A stretch of DNA of 64,000 nucleotides from Paratissierella segnis (GCF_014385195.1 NZ_JACRTG010000008.1:144307-208306), one strand, 5' to 3'. Positions 27,999-36,746 are shown, counted from the first letter of the stretch. Notes: generated by a model from the sequence alone, not told the origin. Numbers and translations are program-made.

Positions 27999-30452
27999 TT
28001 ACATTGCAGGAGGAAGAACTAACTCCTGTCCAATTTGAATCATATTAGGATTTTTAATCTTATCTTTATTTAGGTTGTAAATCTCAATATAACGTGAACC
28101 GTTGCCAAGCTCTTTTTGAGCTATATTCCATAAGCAATCGCCCTTAATAACCACATAGGTTTTGACTGAAGGTTCTTCTTTAGGTTCTTCTACTATGTTA
28201 TTATCATTTTCAATAGCGGTCTCTTCTTTATCAGTGGTTTCTTCAACTGCTTCCGGAATTTCTTCCACTGACTCTTCTTCCGCCAAAACGACTTTGTTTG
28301 AAAGATTATTCTTCAAATGAGAAATCTTCTCTGCTGTCATACCGCCTGCAAGCAAATAGTTTTCTGCAGCTTTTTCTAGATTGACATCCTCTAATTTATC
28401 GGTATCAGCAATATGTTTTAGCATTTCTATTACATCTTCTGAAATTAAATTATATTTATCGGTTCCTTTTTCAACGCCATAATAATTTATATAGCTTTGC
28501 ATATAATCTTCGACTATCTCATCCTTAGTTGCTCCCATTAGGGATTCTATAAGGGCTGCGAAGTATCCGGCTCTATCCTTGCCTTCTGTACAATGGAAGT
28601 GATAAGGTCCTGAATTGTCAGCCATAAATGATAAGCCTTCAATTAAGCTTGCTTTGAATTCATCGCTTTTATATGCAGCTCCCATGCTTAGGGGTAATAC
28701 CTTATTGCCTTTATAAAGTTCTGCATAATAAGGAGAAGCAAAATCCTCTGCCTTTAGATATTCATCTATGTTTTCATGAGAATCAGCAAGATTTACAACT
28801 GTATTTACCTTAGCTTCTTTGATAAGTTTATCTGAATAAGAAGCACGTCCAAGTTCGTTGTTTATTGGACTTGAACTGCGATATAATACTTCCTTAGGGA
28901 TATTGCCTATTGCTATGTTGCGGAAGTTAGCAAATTCCTCATCAGAATTGTAATCTTCACGGTTATTTGTGCGTTCCAGTTTACGAACTTCATATTGAAG
29001 CATATATTCTTCAGGACCTGTCAGCATAATTGTAACTTTATCACCAGCATCAACTTTAGCAATTTCATTTAGCTTACCATAGTTGATACATATGCCTATA
29101 TTGGTGTGTCCCGGATAAGCACGAACCAATGGCTCTCCATTATCTACATAATAATTATCCAAGAATGGAGCTTCAAGTACGAATCCATTATCAAATATAG
29201 CCGTAACCATGTCTCCTTCTTTGAATCCAAGATTATGAAAATCTTCTATCAGAACGTCGGTTGAAGCGTGTCCGTATTTTTCAATTTCAGTTATTGCTGC
29301 GGAAGCATGGGGAGATTTATAGATAGAGTCAACTGAAAGTTTTGATTTAAGTGTTTTTATTTCTTCATTACTCATACCTATTTTTTCAAGATATTTTTCT
29401 GCAGCCTTTGCTAAATCAACATCCGATATGTCTGCACCTTTTTCTAATCCTGCTACAACAGTTGTAAGGGATGAGATGATGTTGCTTTCAGCTATTGAAT
29501 TGTATTGCTCGCTGCCCTTTTCAATTTTATAATAGTTTTCATAAGTAGTCATATAATCATCAACTACTTCATCATATGCTGCTCCCATTAAGGATTCCAA
29601 CAATGCACTTACAAATCCTGCACGATCTTTACCTTCAGTGCAGTGAATTAGATATGGTCCTTCATTTTTACTTAAAAAACGAAGTCCGTCAGCTAATTTT
29701 TTACCAAAATCTTCTCCTGAAATATCAACACCCATATTCAAGGATATGACTTTACCTGCATCATAAAGAGATTTGTAATAATCGGAATTAAAATCATCTG
29801 ATGCAATATATCCTTCTATTTCTTCTTTTGAATCGGCTAAATTCAATACTGCATTGACACCAACTGCCTTGGTTAATTCATCGGCATAAAGAGCGCGGTT
29901 TAAATTATTATTAACAGGGCTGCTGCTTCGATATATAACCGCCGGTTCAATACCCGTAGTCGTTATACTGCGGAAATTGGCATAAATAGAATCGGTTTCA
30001 TAGTCAGAGCGTTCGTTGGTACGAGTCAACTGATGAATAAGATATTCAGCCAGATACCCTTCCTTCTCTAATAGTGAGAATGTAATTTTATCTCCAACCT
30101 TTACGTTGTAAGTAGTTGCAAAGTTACCCATATTAATAGCAACAACAAGCAAATTATCATCTTGATCATCGCGAACTACAAGACTTCCGGTATCTACATC
30201 ACTGTAAGATGAACAGAAAGGAATTTCAAGTTCGCTATCACCGGCTGTAACCTTTAGCATATCACCCAATTCATAACCTGCATCATAAAGCGACTCGGGC
30301 TTTATATCTAAAGTAATATTGCCGTATTTCTGTATTTCTGCGATATTCCCCACTACTTCAGCATAATTATCTTCTGCTAGTGTTGTAAATGATATTGAAA
30401 ATAACATTGCAACCATTAAAAGCAGTGAAATGATTCTTCTTGACCTTTTCAT
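27999..30452 (-). CDS. Secreted tandem tyrosine phosphatase with duplicated beta-barrel domain and LysM
   Basis: The 817-residue protein starts with a signal peptide (RSRRIISLLLMVAMLFSISF, cleaved near residue 26). Two long repeats follow (~27-375 and ~380-720). Each begins with a ~100-residue beta domain that resembles the C-terminal domain of SAM hydroxide adenosyltransferases (YGNITLDI, IPFCSSYSDVDTG, VAINMGNFATTY). Each ends with a LipA-type protein tyrosine/lipid phosphatase whose loop is HCTEGKDRAG (CX5R; Cys at ~271 and ~621). An acidic linker and one LysM domain (~764-814, YVVIKGDCLWNIAQ) close the protein, so it should bind the wall. Both active sites look intact. GAGGAGAAGT precedes the ATG. 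The substrate is unknown. Confidence 0.85.
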   Translation of the reverse strand: MKRSRRIISLLLMVAMLFSISFTTLAEDNYAEVVGNIAEIQKYGNITLDIKPESLYDAGYELGDMLKVTAGDSELEIPFCSSYSDVDTGSLVVRDDQDDNLLVVAINMGNFATTYNVKVGDKITFSLLEKEGYLAEYLIHQLTRTNERSDYETDSIYANFRSITTTGIEPAVIYRSSSPVNNNLNRALYADELTKAVGVNAVLNLADSKEEIEGYIASDDFNSDYYKSLYDAGKVISLNMGVDISGEDFGKKLADGLRFLSKNEGPYLIHCTEGKDRAGFVSALLESLMGAAYDEVVDDYMTTYENYYKIEKGSEQYNSIAESNIISSLTTVVAGLEKGADISDVDLAKAAEKYLEKIGMSNEEIKTLKSKLSVDSIYKSPHASAAITEIEKYGHASTDVLIEDFHNLGFKEGDMVTAIFDNGFVLEAPFLDNYYVDNGEPLVRAYPGHTNIGICINYGKLNEIAKVDAGDKVTIMLTGPEEYMLQYEVRKLERTNNREDYNSDEEFANFRNIAIGNIPKEVLYRSSSPINNELGRASYSDKLIKEAKVNTVVNLADSHENIDEYLKAEDFASPYYAELYKGNKVLPLSMGAAYKSDEFKASLIEGLSFMADNSGPYHFHCTEGKDRAGYFAALIESLMGATKDEIVEDYMQSYINYYGVEKGTDKYNLISEDVIEMLKHIADTDKLEDVNLEKAAENYLLAGGMTAEKISHLKNNLSNKVVLAEEESVEEIPEAVEETTDKEETAIENDNNIVEEPKEEPSVKTYVVIKGDCLWNIAQKELGNGSRYIEIYNLNKDKIKNPNMIQIGQELVLPPAM

Positions 30453-30611
30453 GTTTACTTCTCCTCCTTTTAATTAATATGTAACATTTTAATTATATCA
30501 TTTTTTGCAGTTGATTTCTATAAATCCTCAATTGTCATCAATTCCGTATTATTTAAAGAAGCTTAATTGACTTCTCCGGATACGGTGGAAAATTATTTTA
30601 AAAAATTTTCA

Positions 30612-30640
30612 TTGCAAGTTTTATTATTACATGATATAAT
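30612..30640 (+). promoter_or_regulatory. Promoter of the riboswitch operon
   Basis: TTGCAA (30612-30617), a 17-bp spacer and a perfect TATAAT (30635-30640) lie about 45 bp before the ydaO-type aptamer, so the transcript would include the whole riboswitch. Confidence 0.7.
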
Positions 30641-30685
30641 TGAAAAGAGGTAATTTTAACACTAATTATACGAAAAGTGAATATA

Positions 30686-30856
30686 TCGCTGAATTCTTTT
30701 TTAAAAGAGCGGGGGAACCAATCACAGGGGTGAATCCTTTTAATAGGATGGGCAAACCTTAGTCCTAATCCGACAGCTAACCTCGTAAGCGAATTTAAGG
30801 TGGCGTTATCTTGTACTGAAAATCAGAACTATGGAAACTCCATAGTATTTTTTTTC
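30686..30856 (+). ncRNA. ydaO/yuaA (cyclic di-AMP) riboswitch with terminator
   Basis: The aptamer (about 30686-30792) holds the conserved strings of the ydaO family in order: AGAGCGGGGGAACCAAT, GGGGTGAATCCTTTT, GGATGGGCAAACC, CCTAATCCGACAGCTAACCT and CGTAAGCGA. P1 is closed by TCGCT against AGCGA. An expression platform follows: ACTATGGA pairs with TCCATAGT (30828-30846) and is followed by eight Ts, a clear intrinsic terminator. The known family turns genes off when c-di-AMP is bound. The first downstream start codon is at 30908. The call rests on direct comparison with the B. subtilis ydaO leader from memory. Confidence 0.9.
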
Positions 30857-30907
30857 CCCATTATGGTTTACATAATATCTATTATAATTATGAAGAAAGG
30901 TGATGTT

Positions 30908-32023
30908 ATGAGAAGAGATTTGACCTATTGTGTTATAGGAGCAGGGAATGGTGGACTTGCTATGGCAGGTTATCTGTCAAAGATTGGTTATAAGGTGAAT
31001 TTATTTAATAGGACATTAGAAAAGATAATTCCTTTGCAAAAAGATCCTACAATTCATCTAACAGGAGAAGTAACAGGATCCGGTACCCTAAATAGGGTTA
31101 CCAGCAACATAGAAGAAGCAATAGAAGATGTCGATGTAATCATGGTTACAATACCGGCTATGGGACATCGTTCAATAGCCATAGAAATGGCACCATATTT
31201 ACAAGACGGACAAATTATAATACTTAATCCGGGAAGAACAGGCGGAGCGCTTGAAGTATATGAAATTTTATCAAAAAAAGGGAAAAATAATATAACAGTA
31301 GCGGAAGCACAAACCTTAATTTATGCGGCCAGATCAACATCTCCAAACAGCGCCCACATTTTCCAAACAAAGAAAGAAGTAACATTAGCAGCAATTCCTG
31401 CCATAAAAACAAATTACGTACTAAAACTTATTAATGATGCATATCCTCAATTTATAGAAGCAAAAGATGTATTGGAAACAAGCATAAATAACTACGGAGC
31501 AATATTTCATCCGGGACCAACATTATTAAACAGCGGACATATCGAAAGGGGAATTCCTTTCCAATATTATATCGATGGAATCACCCCATCTATTGGAAAA
31601 TTTTTGGAAAAGATGGATATGGAAAGGATGAAAATTGGAAGGATGCTTCAGATTCAAACTCTTTCGGCATTAGATTGGTTGGAGGAAACCTATGGCTCAT
31701 ATGGCGACAGCCTTTATGAAGGAGTACAAAATACTTCTGCATACCAAGGTCTTCAAGCACCGAAAGGACTTCAAATAAGATATATATATGAAGATGTCCC
31801 TTGTAGTTTAGTCCCGATGGAATCAATAGCTCGTGTACTGGGATTTAGAACTCCTGCCATATCTTCAATTATAGATATTGCACAAATTATCACCGGAAGA
31901 GATTTTAGATTAGAGGGTAGAACTGCGGATAAACTAGGATTAGCCGGGCTTAGTATTGCTAATATGCATGATTTAGCACGAAACGGGTCGGTAATAAAGT
32001 CGGAATTGGAAGAGGTGATGTAG
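30908..32023 (+). CDS. NAD/NADP octopine (opine) dehydrogenase family protein
   Basis: The start at 30908 is chosen because AAAGGTGA lies just upstream; the longer frame runs back into the riboswitch terminator. The 372-residue product has an N-terminal Rossmann fold with VIGAGNGGLAMAGYL (residues ~8-22) and the opine-dehydrogenase C-terminal domain (NYGAIFHPGPTLLNSGHIE, residues ~198-216, with the conserved His). Family members reductively join an amino acid to a 2-oxo acid, or run in reverse, with NAD(P)H. It is the first gene behind the c-di-AMP riboswitch, and its stop touches the start of the B12 mutase-like gene, so they form one operon. The substrate is unknown. Confidence 0.88.
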   Translation: MRRDLTYCVIGAGNGGLAMAGYLSKIGYKVNLFNRTLEKIIPLQKDPTIHLTGEVTGSGTLNRVTSNIEEAIEDVDVIMVTIPAMGHRSIAIEMAPYLQDGQIIILNPGRTGGALEVYEILSKKGKNNITVAEAQTLIYAARSTSPNSAHIFQTKKEVTLAAIPAIKTNYVLKLINDAYPQFIEAKDVLETSINNYGAIFHPGPTLLNSGHIERGIPFQYYIDGITPSIGKFLEKMDMERMKIGRMLQIQTLSALDWLEETYGSYGDSLYEGVQNTSAYQGLQAPKGLQIRYIYEDVPCSLVPMESIARVLGFRTPAISSIIDIAQIITGRDFRLEGRTADKLGLAGLSIANMHDLARNGSVIKSELEEVM

Positions 32024-33667
32024 TTGAAAAAAGTAATTGGAGGAACTTTAGGCAATTGCGTTCATGTGGCAGGCACTATGAACTATTTGAATTTGGCCGA
32101 AAAGGAAAATTATAAGACGGAATTCATTGGCATAGGCCTTAGCATAAAAGAGCTTATAAAAAATATATACGAAAAGAAACCTGATATAGTTGCTTTATCA
32201 TACAGACTAACACCGGAACCGTTAAATGAAATTTTGAAGGAATTGGCGGAAGAAATAGAAAGCGATTCATATTTAAAAGAATTAGAATGGTTGTTTGGGG
32301 GGACACATCCTACAGCAGAGGTTGCTGCAAAATATAATATATTTGATAAGATATTTGATGGGCGTGAGGATATAGATGAAGTTATAGCATATCTAAAGGG
32401 GATTGAATATACAGATGATCAAAACTATCCGAAAGATATAATATCCAGAATAAAATCAAAATATCCATACCCGGTATTGAGACATCATTTGGGACTTACA
32501 TCCATAGAAAAGACAGTTGAAGCTATAGAGAAAATAGCTGACTCTAAAGTTTTAGATATTATTTCAGTAGCTCCCGATCAAAATGCTCAAGAATTTTTCT
32601 TCGACCAAGAAAATATGGATACCAAATTGGACGGGGCAGGAGGAGTACCTCTTAGAAGTGAGGCAGACTTTAAAAAATTATACAATGCGGCTCAAAGAGG
32701 GAATTATCCATTGCTGCGATCTTATAGCGGCACTAGAAATATTATCCAGTTTGCTCAAGTATTAAAAGACAATATTGATAACGCTTGGTGTGCAGTACCA
32801 TTGTTTTGGTATTCCGAATTGGATAAAAGAAGTTTAAGACCTTTAAAACAAGCAATAGAAGAAAATCAGCAAGTAATGGCTTGGCACGGAGAAAGATCAA
32901 TTCCGGTAGAGGTAAATGATCCTCATCATTGGAGTTTAAGAGATGCCCATGATACCATAGGCGTTGTAGCAGCATATCTTGCAGCATATAATGCTAAGAA
33001 AATGGGTGTAAAGGATTATATAGCTCAATATATGTTCAATGTACCGGCTTTTATATCTCCTGAAATGGATTTAGCCAAAATGCTTGCAAAAATACAGTTA
33101 GTAGAAAGCTTGGTTGATGATAATTTCAGAGTTTATCGTCAAGCAAGAGCAGGGCTTGCCAGCTTCCCGGCAAACTTGAATCAAGCGAAGGGACAATTGG
33201 CAGCTTCAGCATATTTGGCAATGCAAATTAAACCTCATATCTATCATGTAGTAGGATTTTGTGAAGCGGACCATGCTGCAGAAGCTGATGATGTTATTGA
33301 GTCCTGTATGATAGTAAGGGGAATAATCAAAAATGAATTTTTAGGCTCAATAGATATGACACAGCAAAAAGGTGTCATAGAGAGAAAGGAACAATTAATT
33401 GAAGAGGCCAAATTGGTTATTGAGGCGATAAAATCAATTGGTGAAGGTGCGGAAGATCCGCTATCAGATCCTGATACTTTGGCAAGGGCTGTTAAACTTG
33501 GTATATTAGATGCACCTCAATTAAAGGGTAACAAGGCGGCGAAAGGAGAGCTTAAGACAAAAATGGTAAGTGGAAGCTTATATCCATATGATGAAGAAAA
33601 TGGTAGGATTATTTATGAGAAAGAAAGATTAGAGGAGATCATGGCGGAATATAGGGTTAATAAATAG
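32024..33667 (+). CDS. Fused B12-binding and glutamate-mutase-E-like protein
   Basis: The start is the TTG directly after the previous stop, with GAAGAGGTGATG as ribosome-binding site. The 547-residue product has an N-terminal B12-binding-like fold (~1-125): NCVHVAG matches the DxHxxG cobalamin motif with Cys in place of Asp, followed by ALSYRLTPE and the FGGTHP turn. The larger C-terminal part (~165-545) looks like a TIM-barrel mutase. Its end, AVKLGILDAPQLKG followed by KAAKGELKTKM, resembles the C-terminal region of the glutamate mutase E subunit. It is therefore probably an adenosylcobalamin-dependent carbon-skeleton mutase with both subunits in one chain. The reaction is not established. 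The operon partner is an opine dehydrogenase. Confidence 0.65.
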   Translation: MKKVIGGTLGNCVHVAGTMNYLNLAEKENYKTEFIGIGLSIKELIKNIYEKKPDIVALSYRLTPEPLNEILKELAEEIESDSYLKELEWLFGGTHPTAEVAAKYNIFDKIFDGREDIDEVIAYLKGIEYTDDQNYPKDIISRIKSKYPYPVLRHHLGLTSIEKTVEAIEKIADSKVLDIISVAPDQNAQEFFFDQENMDTKLDGAGGVPLRSEADFKKLYNAAQRGNYPLLRSYSGTRNIIQFAQVLKDNIDNAWCAVPLFWYSELDKRSLRPLKQAIEENQQVMAWHGERSIPVEVNDPHHWSLRDAHDTIGVVAAYLAAYNAKKMGVKDYIAQYMFNVPAFISPEMDLAKMLAKIQLVESLVDDNFRVYRQARAGLASFPANLNQAKGQLAASAYLAMQIKPHIYHVVGFCEADHAAEADDVIESCMIVRGIIKNEFLGSIDMTQQKGVIERKEQLIEEAKLVIEAIKSIGEGAEDPLSDPDTLARAVKLGILDAPQLKGNKAAKGELKTKMVSGSLYPYDEENGRIIYEKERLEEIMAEYRVNK

Positions 33668-33694
33668 GTCACTGGGACGTCCCAGTGACCTTTG
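33667..33694 (+). terminator. Terminator of the riboswitch operon
   Basis: GGTCACTGGGAC is directly followed by its complement GTCCCAGTGACC and then TTT. The left arm begins at the last base of the stop codon. Confidence 0.75.
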
Positions 33695-33702
33695 ACTTGA
33701 AT

Positions 33703-33778
33703 TGGTGGGCGATATTGGGCTCGAACCAACGACCTCCACGATGTCAACGTGGCGCTCTACCATCTGAACTAACCGCCC
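33703..33778 (-). tRNA. tRNA-Val (anticodon GAC)
   Basis: On the minus strand GGGCGGT pairs with ATCGCCC (acceptor). The D-arm TTCAGATGGTAGAG, anticodon arm CCACG-TTGACAT-CGTGG with anticodon GAC, and T-arm GGTTCGAGCCC are all standard. The CCA end is encoded (76 nt including CCA). Confidence 0.97.
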
Positions 33779-33790
33779 TAGTTAGATTAC

Positions 33791-33819
33791 ATATTACCAT
33801 AAATATCTTTATAATTCAA
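33791..33819 (-). promoter_or_regulatory. Promoter of tRNA-Val
   Basis: On the minus strand TTGAAT, a 17-bp spacer and TAATAT lie about 12 bp before the mature tRNA 5' end. Confidence 0.6.
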
Positions 33820-33829
33820 TAGTCTCATT

Positions 33830-33970
33830 CACTATCTTAAAACCGGAGATCCTTCGATAGTTAGGTTAATCCTGCCCGGCTCACCCTTAGACTACAAAGG
33901 GTACAGGACAGGACGACCCAAGGGTCGATTGTGCATTGTGAATTGAAAAGGTTGTGAATTGAAAAAGGTT
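33830..33970 (+). repeat. Mosaic intergenic repeat, copy 4
   Basis: This fills the gap upstream of the membrane protein at 34047. It holds CCGGAGATCCTTCGATAGTT, ACCCTTAGACTACAAAGGGT, CAGGACGACCCAAGGGTCGA and GAATTG-type heptamers. No gene is seen. Confidence 0.85.
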
Positions 33971-34046
33971 GTGTTGCTTTTTTTACCAATAAAATATAAA
34001 CTAAAGGTGTATAATATTAATGTATTACCGAAAGGGGATATAGATC

Positions 34047-34733
34047 ATGCAAATTGTACAGCGGATTATTGTACCAATTACATATATATCTTACTTGACT
34101 ATAATTTTTCTTATAGGAAGATATATGCATACCAATTCCCCTGGAAATTGGTATTATAAGGTATTTGGGAATTTGTCCTATTGCTTAGGAATAGCAGATG
34201 CTATTTATCTAATCCCAAGACTATATGCTATTCTAACAACCGGCATAGAAGATAATTTGAAGGTAATCGGATGGGGCAGATTAGGGTATTCTATTACCAT
34301 AACCCTATTTTTTATAGTTTTATACAATGCATACAATATTAGATTCCATAAGAAACGAAACAAAAGATTAGACTATACAATATATATATTAAGTTTTATT
34401 AGAATATTTATTTGCTTATTGCCGGGTAATGATTGGTTCGAATTAAATACCTCTAAGACCTATGCAATAATAAGGCTTATTCCTTTAGGTCTAATGGGAT
34501 TGTTGCTGATTATGGTTACATTCTTACATGGCAGAAAGTTTAATGACAAAAAATATAAAATAGTACCGGTAGGCATATTTTTTTCAATTCTTTTTTTGGA
34601 ACCAATTGCTTTAGTACCGGGAGATCAAAATAAAATATTTATATTTACAATATTAAGGACAATATCCCTATTATGGATAATCATTCTTGGGTATAAAGAG
34701 TTAAGAGAAAAAAATGTATTAAGCAGATACTAA
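34047..34733 (+). CDS. Conserved multi-span membrane protein of unknown function
   Basis: The 228-residue product has about seven hydrophobic segments and few charged residues outside the loops. The core reads YYKVFGNLSYCLGIADAIYL and IPRLYAI, then GRLGYSITITLFFIVLY. I recall similar unnamed proteins in other Firmicutes but no assigned role. AAAGGGG lies nine bases before the ATG. It stands between a mosaic repeat and zupT; heptamer repeats separate it from zupT. No enzyme motif is visible. Confidence 0.75.
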   Translation: MQIVQRIIVPITYISYLTIIFLIGRYMHTNSPGNWYYKVFGNLSYCLGIADAIYLIPRLYAILTTGIEDNLKVIGWGRLGYSITITLFFIVLYNAYNIRFHKKRNKRLDYTIYILSFIRIFICLLPGNDWFELNTSKTYAIIRLIPLGLMGLLLIMVTFLHGRKFNDKKYKIVPVGIFFSILFLEPIALVPGDQNKIFIFTILRTISLLWIIILGYKELREKNVLSRY

Positions 34734-34735
34734 AT

Positions 34736-34761
34736 AATAGTGAATAGTGAACAGTGAATTG
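34736..34761 (+). repeat. Short heptamer tandem repeat
   Basis: This is three to four seven-base units of the type GTGAATA, GTGAACA, GTGAATT. It lies just before the ribosome-binding site of zupT and is of the same kind as the longer arrays elsewhere. Confidence 0.6.
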
Positions 34762-34786
34762 TATGCTTATATAAGGAGGCATTTGT

Positions 34787-35596
34787 TTGAACAATTTATT
34801 TTTATCCCTGGGGCTAACGTTAATCGTTGGAATGTCCATGGGATTAGGAAGCTTATTATCCTTTTTTATAGATGATACTCATAAACGACTTATGGCGTTA
34901 TCATTGAGTTTTGCAGCAGGGATTATGATTTATGTTTCATTTATGGAAATGCTTCCGGAGGGAATACATCTTCTGGAAGATTATATGGGAGAAAGGGGTC
35001 ATTCAATAGCTATTGTATGGTTTTTTGGTGGAATGTTTATTACTGCAATTTTAGAAATAATAGTGCATAAATATGCAGGTGGGTTTCATGACCACAATTA
35101 CAATCATAGCCATGAAGGACACAATAATGACGGAGAGCATCTATCAAAACTTGGAGTATTATCGGCCTTGGCAATCGCCGTTCACAATATACCTGAAGGG
35201 TTAGCATTGTTTACAGCAGGATTAAAAGATATTACATTAGCACTGCCCATAGCAGCCGCAGTTATAATCCACAATATTCCACTTAGTGTTGCTATTTCCG
35301 TTCCGCTTTATTATTCCACAGGAAGCAGAAAAAAGGCGTTTTTATATACACTGTTAGTAGGGTTGTGCCAACCTCTTGGAGCGATTTTAGGATATGCGGT
35401 ACTTTCACAGGGGTTTAATGATCTAATAATAGGAATCTTGTTTAGCATAGTTGCCGGAACGATGGTTTTTGTAGCAATAGATGAATTGTTACCAACGTCA
35501 CAAGAATATGAGGATCACCATTTATCGGTTTATGGAGTTATCCTTGGCATGATAGTTATGGCTATATCATTAACCTTATTGGGGCATCATCATTAG
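34787..35596 (+). CDS. zupT: ZIP-family metal transporter (ZupT)
   Basis: This is a 269-residue membrane protein that imports divalent metals such as zinc or iron. The start is a TTG behind ATAAGGAGG. It has eight predicted membrane segments, a His-rich cytoplasmic loop (HDHNYNHSHEGH, residues ~103-114) and the metal-site motifs AVHNIPEG (~138-145) and IIHNIPL (~167-173) of the ZIP/ZupT family. The C-terminal HHH is also typical. It appears to be its own unit. No metal-responsive operator is recognised. Confidence 0.92.
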   Translation: MNNLFLSLGLTLIVGMSMGLGSLLSFFIDDTHKRLMALSLSFAAGIMIYVSFMEMLPEGIHLLEDYMGERGHSIAIVWFFGGMFITAILEIIVHKYAGGFHDHNYNHSHEGHNNDGEHLSKLGVLSALAIAVHNIPEGLALFTAGLKDITLALPIAAAVIIHNIPLSVAISVPLYYSTGSRKKAFLYTLLVGLCQPLGAILGYAVLSQGFNDLIIGILFSIVAGTMVFVAIDELLPTSQEYEDHHLSVYGVILGMIVMAISLTLLGHHH

Positions 35597-35752
35597 TATA
35601 GACTTTTTAGATAAATATAAAATAGTTTATGAGGTAAAATCGCTCTTCTGTAACAAAGTGTTAAGTACATTAAATTTAATAATTGGATAAAATAAAGGAA
35701 TAAATTCAGAGGTTAATCCTATATTATAATAAGGAAGTAAGGAGGGATTTTT

Positions 35753-36019
35753 ATGGGTGTTAATTTATACACCATAGGAGCGTTTTTACTCGGACTAGTA
35801 TTATTATATATAGTTGGTATGCTTTTAGTAATACCTATAAAATTATTGATTAAGTTATTAATCAATGGATTTATAGGAGGTGTAATTCTATTTTTTTTCA
35901 ACTTAATTGGGGGAATTTTTAGTTTATCAATAGCAATTAACCCTCTAAATGCACTTATTGTAGGTATATTAGGTGTTCCCGGGGTAGTTTTGCTGCTCAT
36001 AGCGCAGATGATTTTGTAA
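35753..36019 (+). CDS. bofA: BofA-like pro-sigma-K processing inhibitor
   Basis: BofA holds back the SpoIVFB protease that activates sigma-K in the mother cell late in sporulation. The 88-residue product has two to three hydrophobic segments and the family-typical C-terminal half with AINPLNALIVGILGVPGVVL. The length matches BofA. TAAGGAGGG precedes the ATG. In Bacillus bofA also lies next to the gin (csfB)-yaaO-tmk region, so synteny supports the call. Confidence 0.88.
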   Translation: MGVNLYTIGAFLLGLVLLYIVGMLLVIPIKLLIKLLINGFIGGVILFFFNLIGGIFSLSIAINPLNALIVGILGVPGVVLLLIAQMIL

Positions 36020-36043
36020 CCAAAAGTTGTGAATTGCTAATGA

Positions 36044-36072
36044 TTGCATAAACTCTCGCACTATGGTAATAT
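36044..36072 (+). promoter_or_regulatory. SigA-type promoter for the L25 gene
   Basis: TTGCAT (36044-36049), a 17-bp spacer and TAATAT (36067-36072) precede the L25 start by about 36 bp. Confidence 0.55.
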
Positions 36073-36107
36073 TATTATAATTAACAGATTAAAGGAGGAT
36101 CCTAAAG

Positions 36108-36746
36108 ATGAGCATAAAGATGAAAGTAGACTTAAGAACAGGAATCGGATCAAATAAAATAAAGCAATTAAGAAAAGAAAATTATATTCCTGGAGTAATA
36201 TATAGCAGAGGAAAAGAAACAAAGCATGTAATGGTAGATAATATGGCGTTTGAAAAAACCTATAGAATTGCAGGGACTACTTCAATTATCGATTTAGATT
36301 TGGAAGGAGAGACTGTGCCTGTAATTATTAAAGAAGTACAGAAGCATATTTTAAAGGACAAAGTGCTTCATGTAGATTTTCAAGAATTAAAAATGGACGA
36401 AAAACTTAAAATGAATATTCCTATTGTCCTATTAAATAGGGACAATATAAAACTTCAACCGTCTGTATTAATGCAATTATTGGACCAAGTTGAAATTGAA
36501 TGTTTGCCAAAGGATATACCACAAGCTGCCGAAATAGATGTGGAAAATATGGAATTTAATGCACCGAAATTTGTAAAGGATTTAGATATTGCGGGTAACG
36601 AAAATATAACAATATTAAATGATTTGGAAATGGTAGTATGTTCATTGTCAGCACCATCACTACGAGATGAAGAAGCAGAAACTGAAGAAGAAGTGGAAAA
36701 TGATGTTGAAGTAGCTGATACTGCTTCCGAAGACGATGAAGAATAG
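36108..36746 (+). CDS. rplY: 50S ribosomal protein L25/general stress protein Ctc
   Basis: This binds 5S rRNA in the large ribosomal subunit. The 212-residue product has the short L25 domain (KIKQLRKENYIPGVIYSRGK, VIIKEVQKHILKDKVLHVDF) followed by the Ctc-type C-terminal beta domain and a very acidic tail (EAETEEEVENDVEVADTASE). This two-domain form is usual in Firmicutes. AAAGGAGGAT gives a strong ribosome-binding site. It is a single-gene unit with its own promoter. Confidence 0.94.
   Translation: MSIKMKVDLRTGIGSNKIKQLRKENYIPGVIYSRGKETKHVMVDNMAFEKTYRIAGTTSIIDLDLEGETVPVIIKEVQKHILKDKVLHVDFQELKMDEKLKMNIPIVLLNRDNIKLQPSVLMQLLDQVEIECLPKDIPQAAEIDVENMEFNAPKFVKDLDIAGNENITILNDLEMVVCSLSAPSLRDEEAETEEEVENDVEVADTASEDDEE

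Noticed and set aside
30800..30907. Start of the opine dehydrogenase gene inside the riboswitch
   Set aside because: That frame overlaps the aptamer end and terminator; the proper site is ATG 30908.
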